Source: Pseudomonas brenneri (GTDB taxonomy: Bacteria > Pseudomonadota > Gammaproteobacteria > Pseudomonadales > Pseudomonadaceae). Taken from it: a DNA stretch of 64,000 nt. Below are positions 18,411 to 25,735 of the stretch, in pieces. The stretch covers positions 310,001 through 374,000 of the forward strand of contig NZ_VFIL01000004.1 in assembly GCF_007858285.1 (NCBI RefSeq), written 5' to 3'. The position numbers were made by a program, and so were the translations under genes. The notes under the pieces were generated by a model that searched no databases, was not told the origin of the DNA, and worked only from the letters and a program-made list of their open reading frames with translations. The stretch's first letter is position 1. Each line of letters opens with the position of its first letter.

Positions 18411-19109
18411 TCAGCTCGGAATATTCAGGCCACGGATCACCGCTGGCCGGGCGACAAAGCCATCCAACGCCCGCAGTACATTAGGGAAGTCGGTAATGCC
18501 CACCAGATCGCCCGACTCATAGAAACCAATCAGGTTGCGGATCCAGGGGAAGGTAGCAATATCGGCAATGCTGTACTCGTCGCCCATGATCCAGGTACGG
18601 CCCAGCAGGTGCTTTTCCAGCACGCCGAGCAGGCGCCGGGCTTCAGCGGCGTAGCGGTCGCGGGGGCGTTTGTCTTCGTAGGCCTTGCCGGCGAACTTAT
18701 TGAAGAAACCGACCTGGCCGAACATCGGCCCGATCCCGGCCATCTGGAACATCAGCCATTGCAGGGTTTCATAGCGCGCAGCGGGGGCCTGGGGCAGCAG
18801 TTGGCCAGTTTTTTCAGCCAGGTAGATCAGGATCGCACCCGACTCGAACAACGCCAGCGGTTCGCCGCCCGGGCCATTGGGGTCGATGATCGCCGGGATC
18901 TTGTTGTTGGGGTTCAGGGACAGGAACTCCGGGGAAAGCTGGTCCTGGGTGTCGAAGCTGACCTTGTGCGCCTCATACGCCAGGCCCACCTCTTCGAGCA
19001 TGATCGATACCTTGACGCCATTGGGGGTCGCCAGCGAGTACAACTGCAAACGCTCGGGATGCTGGGCTGGCCATTTGGTAATAATCGGAAACGCTGCGAG
19101 TGAAATCAT
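18411..19109 (-). CDS. Glutathione S-transferase (YfcG/YghU-like)
   Basis: A 232-aa cytoplasmic GST. The thioredoxin-like domain opens with LQLYSLATPNGVKVSIMLEE, whose TPNG is typical of the nu-class (disulfide reductase-like) enzymes. LNPNNKIPAIID and ESGAILIYLAEKTG bind glutathione. The all-helical domain has SIADIATFPWIRN. ATG 19109 has GGGGTAT upstream and is preferred to 19175. It is the first gene of an operon with the PhzF-like protein. Confidence 0.92.
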   Translation of the reverse strand: MISLAAFPIITKWPAQHPERLQLYSLATPNGVKVSIMLEEVGLAYEAHKVSFDTQDQLSPEFLSLNPNNKIPAIIDPNGPGGEPLALFESGAILIYLAEKTGQLLPQAPAARYETLQWLMFQMAGIGPMFGQVGFFNKFAGKAYEDKRPRDRYAAEARRLLGVLEKHLLGRTWIMGDEYSIADIATFPWIRNLIGFYESGDLVGITDFPNVLRALDGFVARPAVIRGLNIPS

Positions 19110-19360
19110 CGATATACCCCAAGCTGAGAAAAACCCATGATAGCCATCTAGCGGCCAGGCTGCATTGGTCTTCAATCCGCAACATCGGCGCGCTAATCTC
19201 GGATTTCAGCGAACCAAAACGCTATGGCGCACTCTTAGAAGCGCTTGAACGGTTGAATGGAGGCATACCGCCATACTCATGGAAAACCGCACGATGCTTG
19301 GAGCGTCGCTGTGGCTGGGCCTTGCGGTCTTGATCCGAAGCACTGAAGACTCGAAACCTC

Positions 19361-20065
19361 ATGACAATCAAGCCTCTGTGCCTTGGTAAACGCTTTAAAC
19401 GATATGCTTACTACCTGCTACCGATGTTCTTCGTAGGCGGCGCCTTGATGCTGGCCTTCGAAGCTCGCGAAAGCAGTGCCGAGCCGAAGAACGGCGTACA
19501 GACCCTGGTCTTCCTGCGCCATGGCGAAAAACCCGCCGGCGGCCTGGGCCAGCTCAATTGCCAGGGCCTCAACCGCGCGATGAACCTGGCCACGGTGCTG
19601 CCGGAAAAATTCGGCGCCGCCGATTTCGTGTTCGCCGCCAATCCGACGCGCAATGTCGAGGAAGGCGAGTTCGACAATTCCTACAGCTATATTCGTCCAT
19701 TGATGACCATCAGCCCCAGCGCGATCAAACTTGGGCTACCAGTCAACATCGAGTTTTCGGCCAACGATACCAGCGACCTGGCTGACGAATTGATGGAAGA
19801 CAAATACCACAACTCCACCATCTACACGGCCTGGTCCCACGGCTACCTGCCGGAGTTGATCAATAAGGTGGCGAGCGAAGCGGTCGGTGAGAAATACACC
19901 ATCACCGAAGACTGGTCCGGCGGTGACTTCGACACGTTGTACGTGCTGACCCTGACCTGGCACAACGGCAAGGCCAGCCTGCTCAGCCGCAACTACAAGC
20001 AAGGGCTGGATAACGGCTTGCACACGTGCCCGGATGCGACGCACGTAAACAACGCCGATGCATGA
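19361..20065 (+). CDS. Membrane-anchored histidine phosphatase-like protein
   Basis: A 234-aa protein with one N-terminal membrane helix (AYYLLPMFFVGGALMLAF, about residues 16-33), so the domain is probably periplasmic. A histidine-phosphatase core follows: VFLRHGEKP carries the RHG catalytic motif, and AWSHGYLPELI may supply the second His. It lacks a clear full phosphoglycerate-mutase C-terminus. Role unknown. No strong ribosome site is visible before ATG 19361. Confidence 0.78.
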   Translation: MTIKPLCLGKRFKRYAYYLLPMFFVGGALMLAFEARESSAEPKNGVQTLVFLRHGEKPAGGLGQLNCQGLNRAMNLATVLPEKFGAADFVFAANPTRNVEEGEFDNSYSYIRPLMTISPSAIKLGLPVNIEFSANDTSDLADELMEDKYHNSTIYTAWSHGYLPELINKVASEAVGEKYTITEDWSGGDFDTLYVLTLTWHNGKASLLSRNYKQGLDNGLHTCPDATHVNNADA

Positions 20066-20125
20066 CCTTGCCGGCGATCGCGTCCCGTCTGACAGGCCGC
20101 TATCGCCACCAAGCTGGCTCCTACA
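20066..20125. repeat. Degenerate REP pair
   Basis: CTTGCCGGCGATCGCG and TATCGCCACCAAGCTGGCTCCTACA are remnants of an inverted REP pair; the left element has lost its outer half. Confidence 0.55.
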
Positions 20126-20179
20126 AGGTTCATGACCGCGTATGATGCGTCGCTATCGACTTATCTGCGGATCTTGACC

Positions 20180-21235
20180 ATGTCTAACCTCACCTCTGCC
20201 AGCCCTGCACGCGGCTGGTCCTTCTGGTGGAAACCGGCGCTGTTCCTGTTGGTGGCCTGCGTCGGCCTGTATTACGTGAAGTGGTCGCCCTACTACTTCA
20301 AGGCCTTCGTCGCGGCCGACAGCCATAGCATCGGTAACTCGATTCTCAATGACCAGCAAGGCTCGCCATTGGCGGCGGCCCTGGCCTATGCCCAGGTGTA
20401 TTTCCTCGCGATCTGGAAAGCCGCCGTGCTGGCGGTGATTCTCGGCTCGTTGCTGCAGGTCTTGATTCCACGGGACTGGCTGTTGCGCTTGTTCGGCCGC
20501 GCCGGGCTTGGCTCCACGGTACGCGGCGGGCTGTTCGCCCTGCCGGGCATGATGTGCAGTTGCTGCGCCGCGCCAGTGGCGGCCGGCATGCGCCGCCAAC
20601 AGGTTTCGGTGGGGGCCGCGCTGGCGTTCTGGATGGCCAACCCGGTGCTCAACCCGGCCACGCTGGTGTTCATGGGCTTTGTCCTGGGCTGGGACTTTGC
20701 CGCGCTGCGGCTGGTGGCCGGGATCGTGCTGGTGATCGGGGTAGCGTTGATCGCCCAACGTATCGCTCGTCCTGAGCAAGTGCCACAGGTGGCGCTGGAG
20801 GCCGTGGCCGACGTCAGTGGCACCGAGACCCAGCCGTTCCTCAGCCGCTGGTTGCGCACCCTGTGGCAGTTGTTCTGGAGCACCATCCCGGTGTACATCC
20901 TGGCGGTGTTGCTGCTGGGCGCGGCGCGGGTGTGGCTGTTTCCCCATGTGGATGGCGCAATGGCCGACAGCTTGCTGTGGCTGGTGCCGCTGGCGATTGT
21001 CGGCACCTTGTTTGTGATCCCGACGGCGGCGGAAATCCCGATTGTGCAAACCATGATGGCCCTCGGGCTGGGGACCGGGCCGGCGGTGGCACTGTTGATG
21101 ACCCTGCCGAGCGTGAGCCTGCCGTCACTGTTGATGCTGCGCAAGGATTTCGATGCGCGGGTGCTGGTGACGGTGGCTGGGCTGACCATGCTGATGGGGG
21201 TGGTGTGTGGGTTGGTCGCGGTGGTGGTTCTTTAG
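20180..21235 (+). CDS. ArsP/YraQ-family permease
   Basis: A 351-aa inner-membrane protein with about eight to ten helices. The family signature LPGMMCSCCAAPVAAGMRRQ contains a Cys cluster like that used by ArsP exporters of trivalent organoarsenicals. A second half repeats the pattern (VIPTAAEIPIVQTMMALGLG). ATG 20180 is chosen because the preceding 16 codons are non-conserved. No ars gene is adjacent, so the substrate is open: metal, arsenical or another small solute. Confidence 0.85.
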   Translation: MSNLTSASPARGWSFWWKPALFLLVACVGLYYVKWSPYYFKAFVAADSHSIGNSILNDQQGSPLAAALAYAQVYFLAIWKAAVLAVILGSLLQVLIPRDWLLRLFGRAGLGSTVRGGLFALPGMMCSCCAAPVAAGMRRQQVSVGAALAFWMANPVLNPATLVFMGFVLGWDFAALRLVAGIVLVIGVALIAQRIARPEQVPQVALEAVADVSGTETQPFLSRWLRTLWQLFWSTIPVYILAVLLLGAARVWLFPHVDGAMADSLLWLVPLAIVGTLFVIPTAAEIPIVQTMMALGLGTGPAVALLMTLPSVSLPSLLMLRKDFDARVLVTVAGLTMLMGVVCGLVAVVVL

Positions 21236-21289
21236 TGACTCAGTGAATGTTGGGGCACCCCCACATGTTTGACCGCATGCACTGCAAGA

Positions 21290-22819
21290 TCAGTGACCTG
21301 ACGCCGCCGGCCCCGCCTTCGCGGTAAACGGCGGTTTGGCCAGCCACACCAGCAGGATCAAGCCCATGAACATCCACCCCAGCAACGTGAAGTAATCCAC
21401 GGTGGACATCATATAGGCCTGGCTGGTGAGGACCTGGTCCAGTTGCGCATAGGCCTTGTGCCCGGCACCGCCCAGGGCATTGAGCGCATCCCGCGTGGCG
21501 GAGTCATAGGTGCTCATGCTCTCACTCATGTAGGCATGATGCTGATCGGCCCGGCGAATCCAGATCCAGGTGGTCAGCGACGCCGCAAAGCTGCCGCCCA
21601 GGGTCCGCAGGAATGTCGCCAGGCCTGCGCCGTCGGCGATCTGGTGGGGTGGCAGGTCAGACATCAGGATGCTCAAGGTCGGCATAAAGAACAGTGCCAC
21701 ACCGATGCCCATGAACAGTTGCACCATGGCGATGTGCTGGAAGTCCACTTCATTGGTGAACCCGGCGCGCATAAAGCAGCTCAGGCCAATCGCCAGGAAT
21801 GCCAGGCCGGCCAGCAGGCGCAGGTCGAACTTGTGCGCGTATTTGCCGACAAACGGTGACATCAACACCGGCAGAATCCCGATCGGCGCCACGGCCAACC
21901 CGGCCCAGGTCGCGGTGTAGCCCATCTGCGTCTGCAGCCACTGCGGCAGGATCAGGTTGATGCCAAAAAACCCGGCGTAGCCCAGCACCAGCACAATAGT
22001 GCCAATGCGAAAATTGCGGTGGGCAAACAGCCGCAAGTTGACCACCGGGTGTTTATCGGTCATTTCCCAGATCACGAACACCGCCAGGGCGATCACCGAG
22101 ATGGCCGCGCCGATGATGATGAAGTTGGACTCGAACCAGTCCAGGTCGTTGCCCTTGTCGAGGATGATCTGCAAGGCCCCGACCCCGACGATCAGGCTCA
22201 ACAACCCGACGTAATCCATCGGTTGATGGCTGGTCACCACCGGGCGCTTCTTGAGCTGGGAGCGCACCACCATCACCGCAAAAATCCCGATGGGCACGTT
22301 GATAAAGAAGATCCACGGCCAGCTGTAGCTGTCGGTGATCCAGCCACCGAGAATGGGACCTGCAATCGGTGCCACCACCGTGACCATCGCCAGCAACGCC
22401 AGGGCCATGCCGCGCCTGGCGGGCGGATACACCGCAATCAGCAGGGTCTGGGTCATCGGGTACAACGGCCCCGCCACCAGGCCTTGCAGCACCCGAAACC
22501 CGATGAGCTCGGGCATCGAGGTGGAGACACCACACAGGAACGAGGCCAGCACAAACAGGAGGGTGGCCCACAAAAACAACTTCACTTCGCCAAAGCGCCG
22601 GCTCAACCAGCCGGTCAGCGGCAAGGCAATCGCATTGCTCACCGCAAACGAGGTGATGACCCAGGTGCCCTGCTCCGAACTCACCCCCAGGTTGCCGGAA
22701 ATGGTCGGCAACGCCACGTTGGCGATGGTGGTGTCGAGCACCTGCATGAAGGTCGCCAGGGACAGGCCAATGGTGGCCATCAGCAAGCTGGGCGGTGTGA
22801 AGGAGGCGTTATCGCTCAT
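21290..22819 (-). CDS. EmrB/QacA-type drug-efflux MFS transporter (DHA2, 14 helices)
   Basis: A 509-aa proton-driven exporter. The DHA2 opening MATIGLSLATFMQVLDTTIANVALP, the antiporter motif region GWLSRRFGEVKLFLW and GPILGGWITD are all visible. Its ATG overlaps the stop of the adaptor gene (TAATG), so translation is coupled. With the adaptor it would work as an EmrAB-like tripartite pump with a TolC-type outer-membrane channel encoded elsewhere. It is controlled by the MarR gene at the head of the operon. Confidence 0.93.
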   Translation of the reverse strand: MSDNASFTPPSLLMATIGLSLATFMQVLDTTIANVALPTISGNLGVSSEQGTWVITSFAVSNAIALPLTGWLSRRFGEVKLFLWATLLFVLASFLCGVSTSMPELIGFRVLQGLVAGPLYPMTQTLLIAVYPPARRGMALALLAMVTVVAPIAGPILGGWITDSYSWPWIFFINVPIGIFAVMVVRSQLKKRPVVTSHQPMDYVGLLSLIVGVGALQIILDKGNDLDWFESNFIIIGAAISVIALAVFVIWEMTDKHPVVNLRLFAHRNFRIGTIVLVLGYAGFFGINLILPQWLQTQMGYTATWAGLAVAPIGILPVLMSPFVGKYAHKFDLRLLAGLAFLAIGLSCFMRAGFTNEVDFQHIAMVQLFMGIGVALFFMPTLSILMSDLPPHQIADGAGLATFLRTLGGSFAASLTTWIWIRRADQHHAYMSESMSTYDSATRDALNALGGAGHKAYAQLDQVLTSQAYMMSTVDYFTLLGWMFMGLILLVWLAKPPFTAKAGPAASGH

Positions 22820-24021
22820 TAGCGTTGCGCTGCCTTGGGCACGGCCACGCTGTTGTCATGGATCAGTTGGGTGATCATCGCGTCGGCTTCGCTCAACTGG
22901 CGGTCGTACACATTGGTGCTGAACGAGGCTTTTTGCGGCGGCTGTTGCGCCAGCACCGGGCCGCTCTGGTCGTGCAGATTGACCTCCACCTGGGTCGACA
23001 AACCCACCCGCAATGGGTGTTTGGCCAGCTCCTCGGCATTGATATGAATGCGCACCGGCACCCGCTGCACAATCTTGATCCAGTTACCGGTGGCGTTCTG
23101 CGCCGGCAGCAAGGCAAAGGCGCTGCCGGTTCCGGCGCCGAGGCTGTCGACGGTGCCGCTGTACTTCACATCACTGCCGTAGAGATCGGCCTCGATGTCT
23201 ACCGGCTGGCCAATGCGCATATTGCGCAGTTGGGTTTCCTTGAAGTTGGCGTCGATCCACAGTTGGTCCAGGGGAATCACCGCCATCAATGCGGTGCCCG
23301 GTTCGACACGCTGACCCAGTTGCACGGTGCGCTTGGCGACGTAGCCGGTGACCGGTGCGATCAGGGTACTGCGCGCATTGGCCAGATAGGCCTGGCGTAA
23401 TTGCGCAGCGGCGGCCTGCACATCCGGGTGGGACGAAATCACCGTGTCATCCACCAGCGCGGTGGAGGTGTTGAGTTGCTGTTGCAGGTTGGCCAGGGAG
23501 TTGCTCGCCGCGCTCAGGGCGTCGCGGGCATGGGACAGTTCTTCCAGGGAAATCGCGCCACCCTGGGCAAGGATTCTGCGGCGGTTGAAGTTGTCCTGGG
23601 CGGTTTGCACCTGGGCTTTTTGCGCCAGTACCTGAGCCTTCATGCCATCGACATTGCTGTACAAGCCACGCACCTGGCGCACCGTACGCGCCAGGTTGGC
23701 CTGGGCGCTTTGCAGGCCGACGGCGGCATCGTTGGGATCGAAGTTGATCAGCACCTGGCCTTCATGCACCAGGTCGCCATCATCGGCACCAATGCTGACC
23801 ACGGTACCGGTGACCAGCGGGGTGATTTCCACCACATTGCCGTTGACGTAGGCGTCATCAGTGCTTTCGCTCCAACGGCCATACAGTTCGTGCCAACCCC
23901 ACACACCGACGATGCCGAGGACCACGATCAGGGTCAGGCCCAGCAGCATGATTTTGCGTTTGCGCGGGTTGCTGTCGTTGGGTTGGGGTTCAGCGGTGTT
24001 GTTTGCTTGGGCAGTCGCCAT
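22819..24021 (-). CDS. EmrA-like membrane-fusion protein (HlyD family)
   Basis: A 400-aa periplasmic adaptor. It has one N-terminal helix (IMLLGLTLIVVLGIVGVWGWHEL), then a biotinyl-lipoyl-like half (VVSIGADDGDLVHEGQVLINFDP), a long helical hairpin rich in Gln/Ala and the second lipoyl half (STLIAPVTGYVAKRTVQLGQRVEPGT). It links the EmrB-like pump to an outer-membrane channel. It is the middle gene of the MarR-EmrA-EmrB operon. Confidence 0.93.
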   Translation of the reverse strand: MATAQANNTAEPQPNDSNPRKRKIMLLGLTLIVVLGIVGVWGWHELYGRWSESTDDAYVNGNVVEITPLVTGTVVSIGADDGDLVHEGQVLINFDPNDAAVGLQSAQANLARTVRQVRGLYSNVDGMKAQVLAQKAQVQTAQDNFNRRRILAQGGAISLEELSHARDALSAASNSLANLQQQLNTSTALVDDTVISSHPDVQAAAAQLRQAYLANARSTLIAPVTGYVAKRTVQLGQRVEPGTALMAVIPLDQLWIDANFKETQLRNMRIGQPVDIEADLYGSDVKYSGTVDSLGAGTGSAFALLPAQNATGNWIKIVQRVPVRIHINAEELAKHPLRVGLSTQVEVNLHDQSGPVLAQQPPQKASFSTNVYDRQLSEADAMITQLIHDNSVAVPKAAQR

Positions 24022-24036
24022 GACAAGTACCTTGGG

Positions 24037-24513
24037 TTAATCAGTACGCCCTACGCGCTGCAGCGTGATGGGATCACCTGCCGCGATAAGGATTTTCTTG
24101 AGGATGCGTTCCAGGGTCTGCAACTCGCCGGGCTCCAGCACGCCGGCCAACTGGTTCAGGGCCTGGGCGCCGATCTGCGGCAACAGGTCTGCCAGGCGCT
24201 GGCCTTCAGCAGTGAGCACAAGCTGCACCTGGCGCCGATCCTGTTCGGAACGCTTGCGCGCCAGCAGGTCCTTTTGCTCCAGGCGGTCGAGCATGCGGGT
24301 CATCGAGCCACTGTCCAGGGACAGGTTGCGGCACAGTTCTGCCGGGGTATCGACGCCGAACTGGGCCATGATGATCAACACCTTGAACTGCGCGGCGGTG
24401 ATGCCGTGGGGTTCCATGTGGGTATCGATGATGCGGTCCTTGAGGATCGCGGCGCGGCCCAGCAACAGGCCGAGGTGGCAGTTGTGGAAGTTTTTCGGGG
24501 TGAAGTGATCCAT
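24037..24513 (-). CDS. MarR-family repressor of the efflux operon
   Basis: A 158-aa winged-helix regulator: the DNA-binding segment TPAELCRNLSLDSGSMTRMLDRLEQKDLLARKRSEQDRRQ has the MarR DRR wing (landmark only). ATG 24513 is preferred to the TTG at 24519 because AAGGTGA lies upstream. It is the first gene of the emr-like operon, 15 bp before emrA. Two copies of one perfect palindrome in front of it are almost certainly its own operators, so a drug-like ligand should derepress the pump. Confidence 0.92.
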   Translation of the reverse strand: MDHFTPKNFHNCHLGLLLGRAAILKDRIIDTHMEPHGITAAQFKVLIIMAQFGVDTPAELCRNLSLDSGSMTRMLDRLEQKDLLARKRSEQDRRQVQLVLTAEGQRLADLLPQIGAQALNQLAGVLEPGELQTLERILKKILIAAGDPITLQRVGRTD

Positions 24514-24529
24514 CGGCAAGTCACCTTAT

Positions 24530-24543
24530 TACTGCCTAGGCAG
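24530..24543. promoter_or_regulatory. MarR operator, proximal copy
   Basis: TACTGCCTAGGCAG contains the perfect palindrome CTGCCTAGGCAG and lies 17 bp upstream of the marR start, where binding would block transcription. Confidence 0.75.
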
Positions 24544-24562
24544 CGAATATGTGACTAAATAT

Positions 24563-24576
24563 TACTGCCTAGGCAG
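24563..24576. promoter_or_regulatory. MarR operator, distal copy
   Basis: An identical TACTGCCTAGGCAG, here extended to ACTGCCTAGGCAGT, 33 bp from the proximal copy, about three helical turns, so both face the same side. Confidence 0.75.
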
Positions 24577-24633
24577 TGAATGTCAAACAAAATGCTTAGC
24601 TTGCTTGGCAATTGACTACTCAACGGTATGTTC

Positions 24634-24650
24634 TAAGGATCACCTGATAG
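24634..24650 (+). promoter_or_regulatory. RcsB-box-like element before the fimbrial adhesin
   Basis: TAAGGATCACCTGATAG matches the elements at 25686 and 33697 (shared core TTCTAAGGATC..CTGAT with the 33697 copy). It resembles the enterobacterial RcsB box TAAGAATATTCCTA. It lies about 60 bp before the adhesin ATG. Confidence 0.5.
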
Positions 24651-24709
24651 GCAGCAGCGGATGGCGTGATTACCGTGTAGCCCTCCTTTGCCAGCACGTA
24701 TAGCCCCTC

Positions 24710-25681
24710 ATGCAGCGTTCAACACTTCCGCGCCCCTTGCTCACCTTCATCGTCATGATGACGCTGGCTTGCTCCTCAGTCGCCATGGCGGGCAGTTGCA
24801 CGGCCACCGATTCCGTCACGCAAACCCTCAACTTCGGCGCCAGCCTGGCCAGCGCCGGCCTGACGATACCCGCCGATACTCCCAATGGCACCGTGGTCTA
24901 CCAAGACACTCTGTCCGCAAGCGCTCACCTCTGGAGATGCACGGCAACCTCGCAGTACGGCGTACTCCTCAATCCGTCGCACGGGACGATCACTGGCAGG
25001 GAATCGATCTTCCCCCTGGGCAAAAGCGGGCTCTCCTACCGTATCTGGATGGATTCGTTAAACCGCTACGAACTCTCCTTGCAGCCAATCCCCTCAAACG
25101 CCAACTACGGGATCAGTGCAGGGTCGGTGCGCCTGGAAATCATCAAGACTGGCGAACTGACGGATAAAGTCAGGATCAGTGCAGGCCTCCTGGGCACTTT
25201 GCAAGACGATGATCTGATCCTGAAAAGATTCAACCTGACCAATGCCATCGTCTTGAACAGCGCCTCCTGCCAGACCCCTTCCGTCCCGGTGGACATGGGG
25301 ATCGACTACACCCTCGAAGACTTCCCCCGGACTGGTCCCACCCAACGTCGAGTACCCTTCAACATTGCCCTGAAACAGTGCCAGACCGGCATCAAGAAGG
25401 TGACCTACTCGATCAAGGCCAACACCCCGGTCATCGACGCAGCCAAAGGCATTGTTGCGCTCAGCAACGACAAGACCAACGCCAAGGACATCGCCCTGCA
25501 ATTGATGAATCAGGCCGGACAGCCCCTGGCACTGGATACCACCTATCCCTTCAACGCTTTCACCACGAGCGGCACCAGCTTCAACATCCCGCTGTCGGCG
25601 GCCTACTACCGCCTGGGCAGCACTGAACTCAAGGCCGGCAACGGCAACACCAGCGTGACGTTTATCGTGAACTACCTGTAG
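24710..25681 (+). CDS. Fimbrial adhesin / tip pilin-like protein
   Basis: A 323-aa exported protein with a Sec signal (FIVMMTLACSSVAMAG). It is about twice the size of a pilin. An N-terminal domain starts SCTATDSVTQTLNFGASLAS. A C-terminal pilin-like half has paired Cys (SASCQTP..KQCQTG) and ends SVTFIVNYL, a donor-strand-type C-terminus. This is the plan of a two-domain chaperone-usher tip adhesin. It is separated by 8 kb from the pilin, chaperone and usher genes but shares their regulatory element. No receptor can be predicted. Confidence 0.78.
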   Translation: MQRSTLPRPLLTFIVMMTLACSSVAMAGSCTATDSVTQTLNFGASLASAGLTIPADTPNGTVVYQDTLSASAHLWRCTATSQYGVLLNPSHGTITGRESIFPLGKSGLSYRIWMDSLNRYELSLQPIPSNANYGISAGSVRLEIIKTGELTDKVRISAGLLGTLQDDDLILKRFNLTNAIVLNSASCQTPSVPVDMGIDYTLEDFPRTGPTQRRVPFNIALKQCQTGIKKVTYSIKANTPVIDAAKGIVALSNDKTNAKDIALQLMNQAGQPLALDTTYPFNAFTTSGTSFNIPLSAAYYRLGSTELKAGNGNTSVTFIVNYL

Positions 25682-25685
25682 CAAA

Positions 25686-25702
25686 CTAAGGATCGTCTGA
25701 TT
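25686..25702 (+). promoter_or_regulatory. RcsB-box-like element before the first hybrid kinase
   Basis: CTAAGGATCGTCTGATT is identical over 17 bases to 33697-33713. It lies 34 bp before the kinase ATG, just after the adhesin stop, with TAAAGT at 25724 as a possible -10. Confidence 0.6.
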
Positions 25703-25735
25703 TTCCCTACACCCGGCGACACCTAAAGTGCCGGC

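Noticed and set aside
19100..19333. Possible 77-residue gene in the gap between the GST and phosphatase genes
   Set aside because: It overlaps the GST start and has no recognisable family or ribosome site; the gap shows nothing else.
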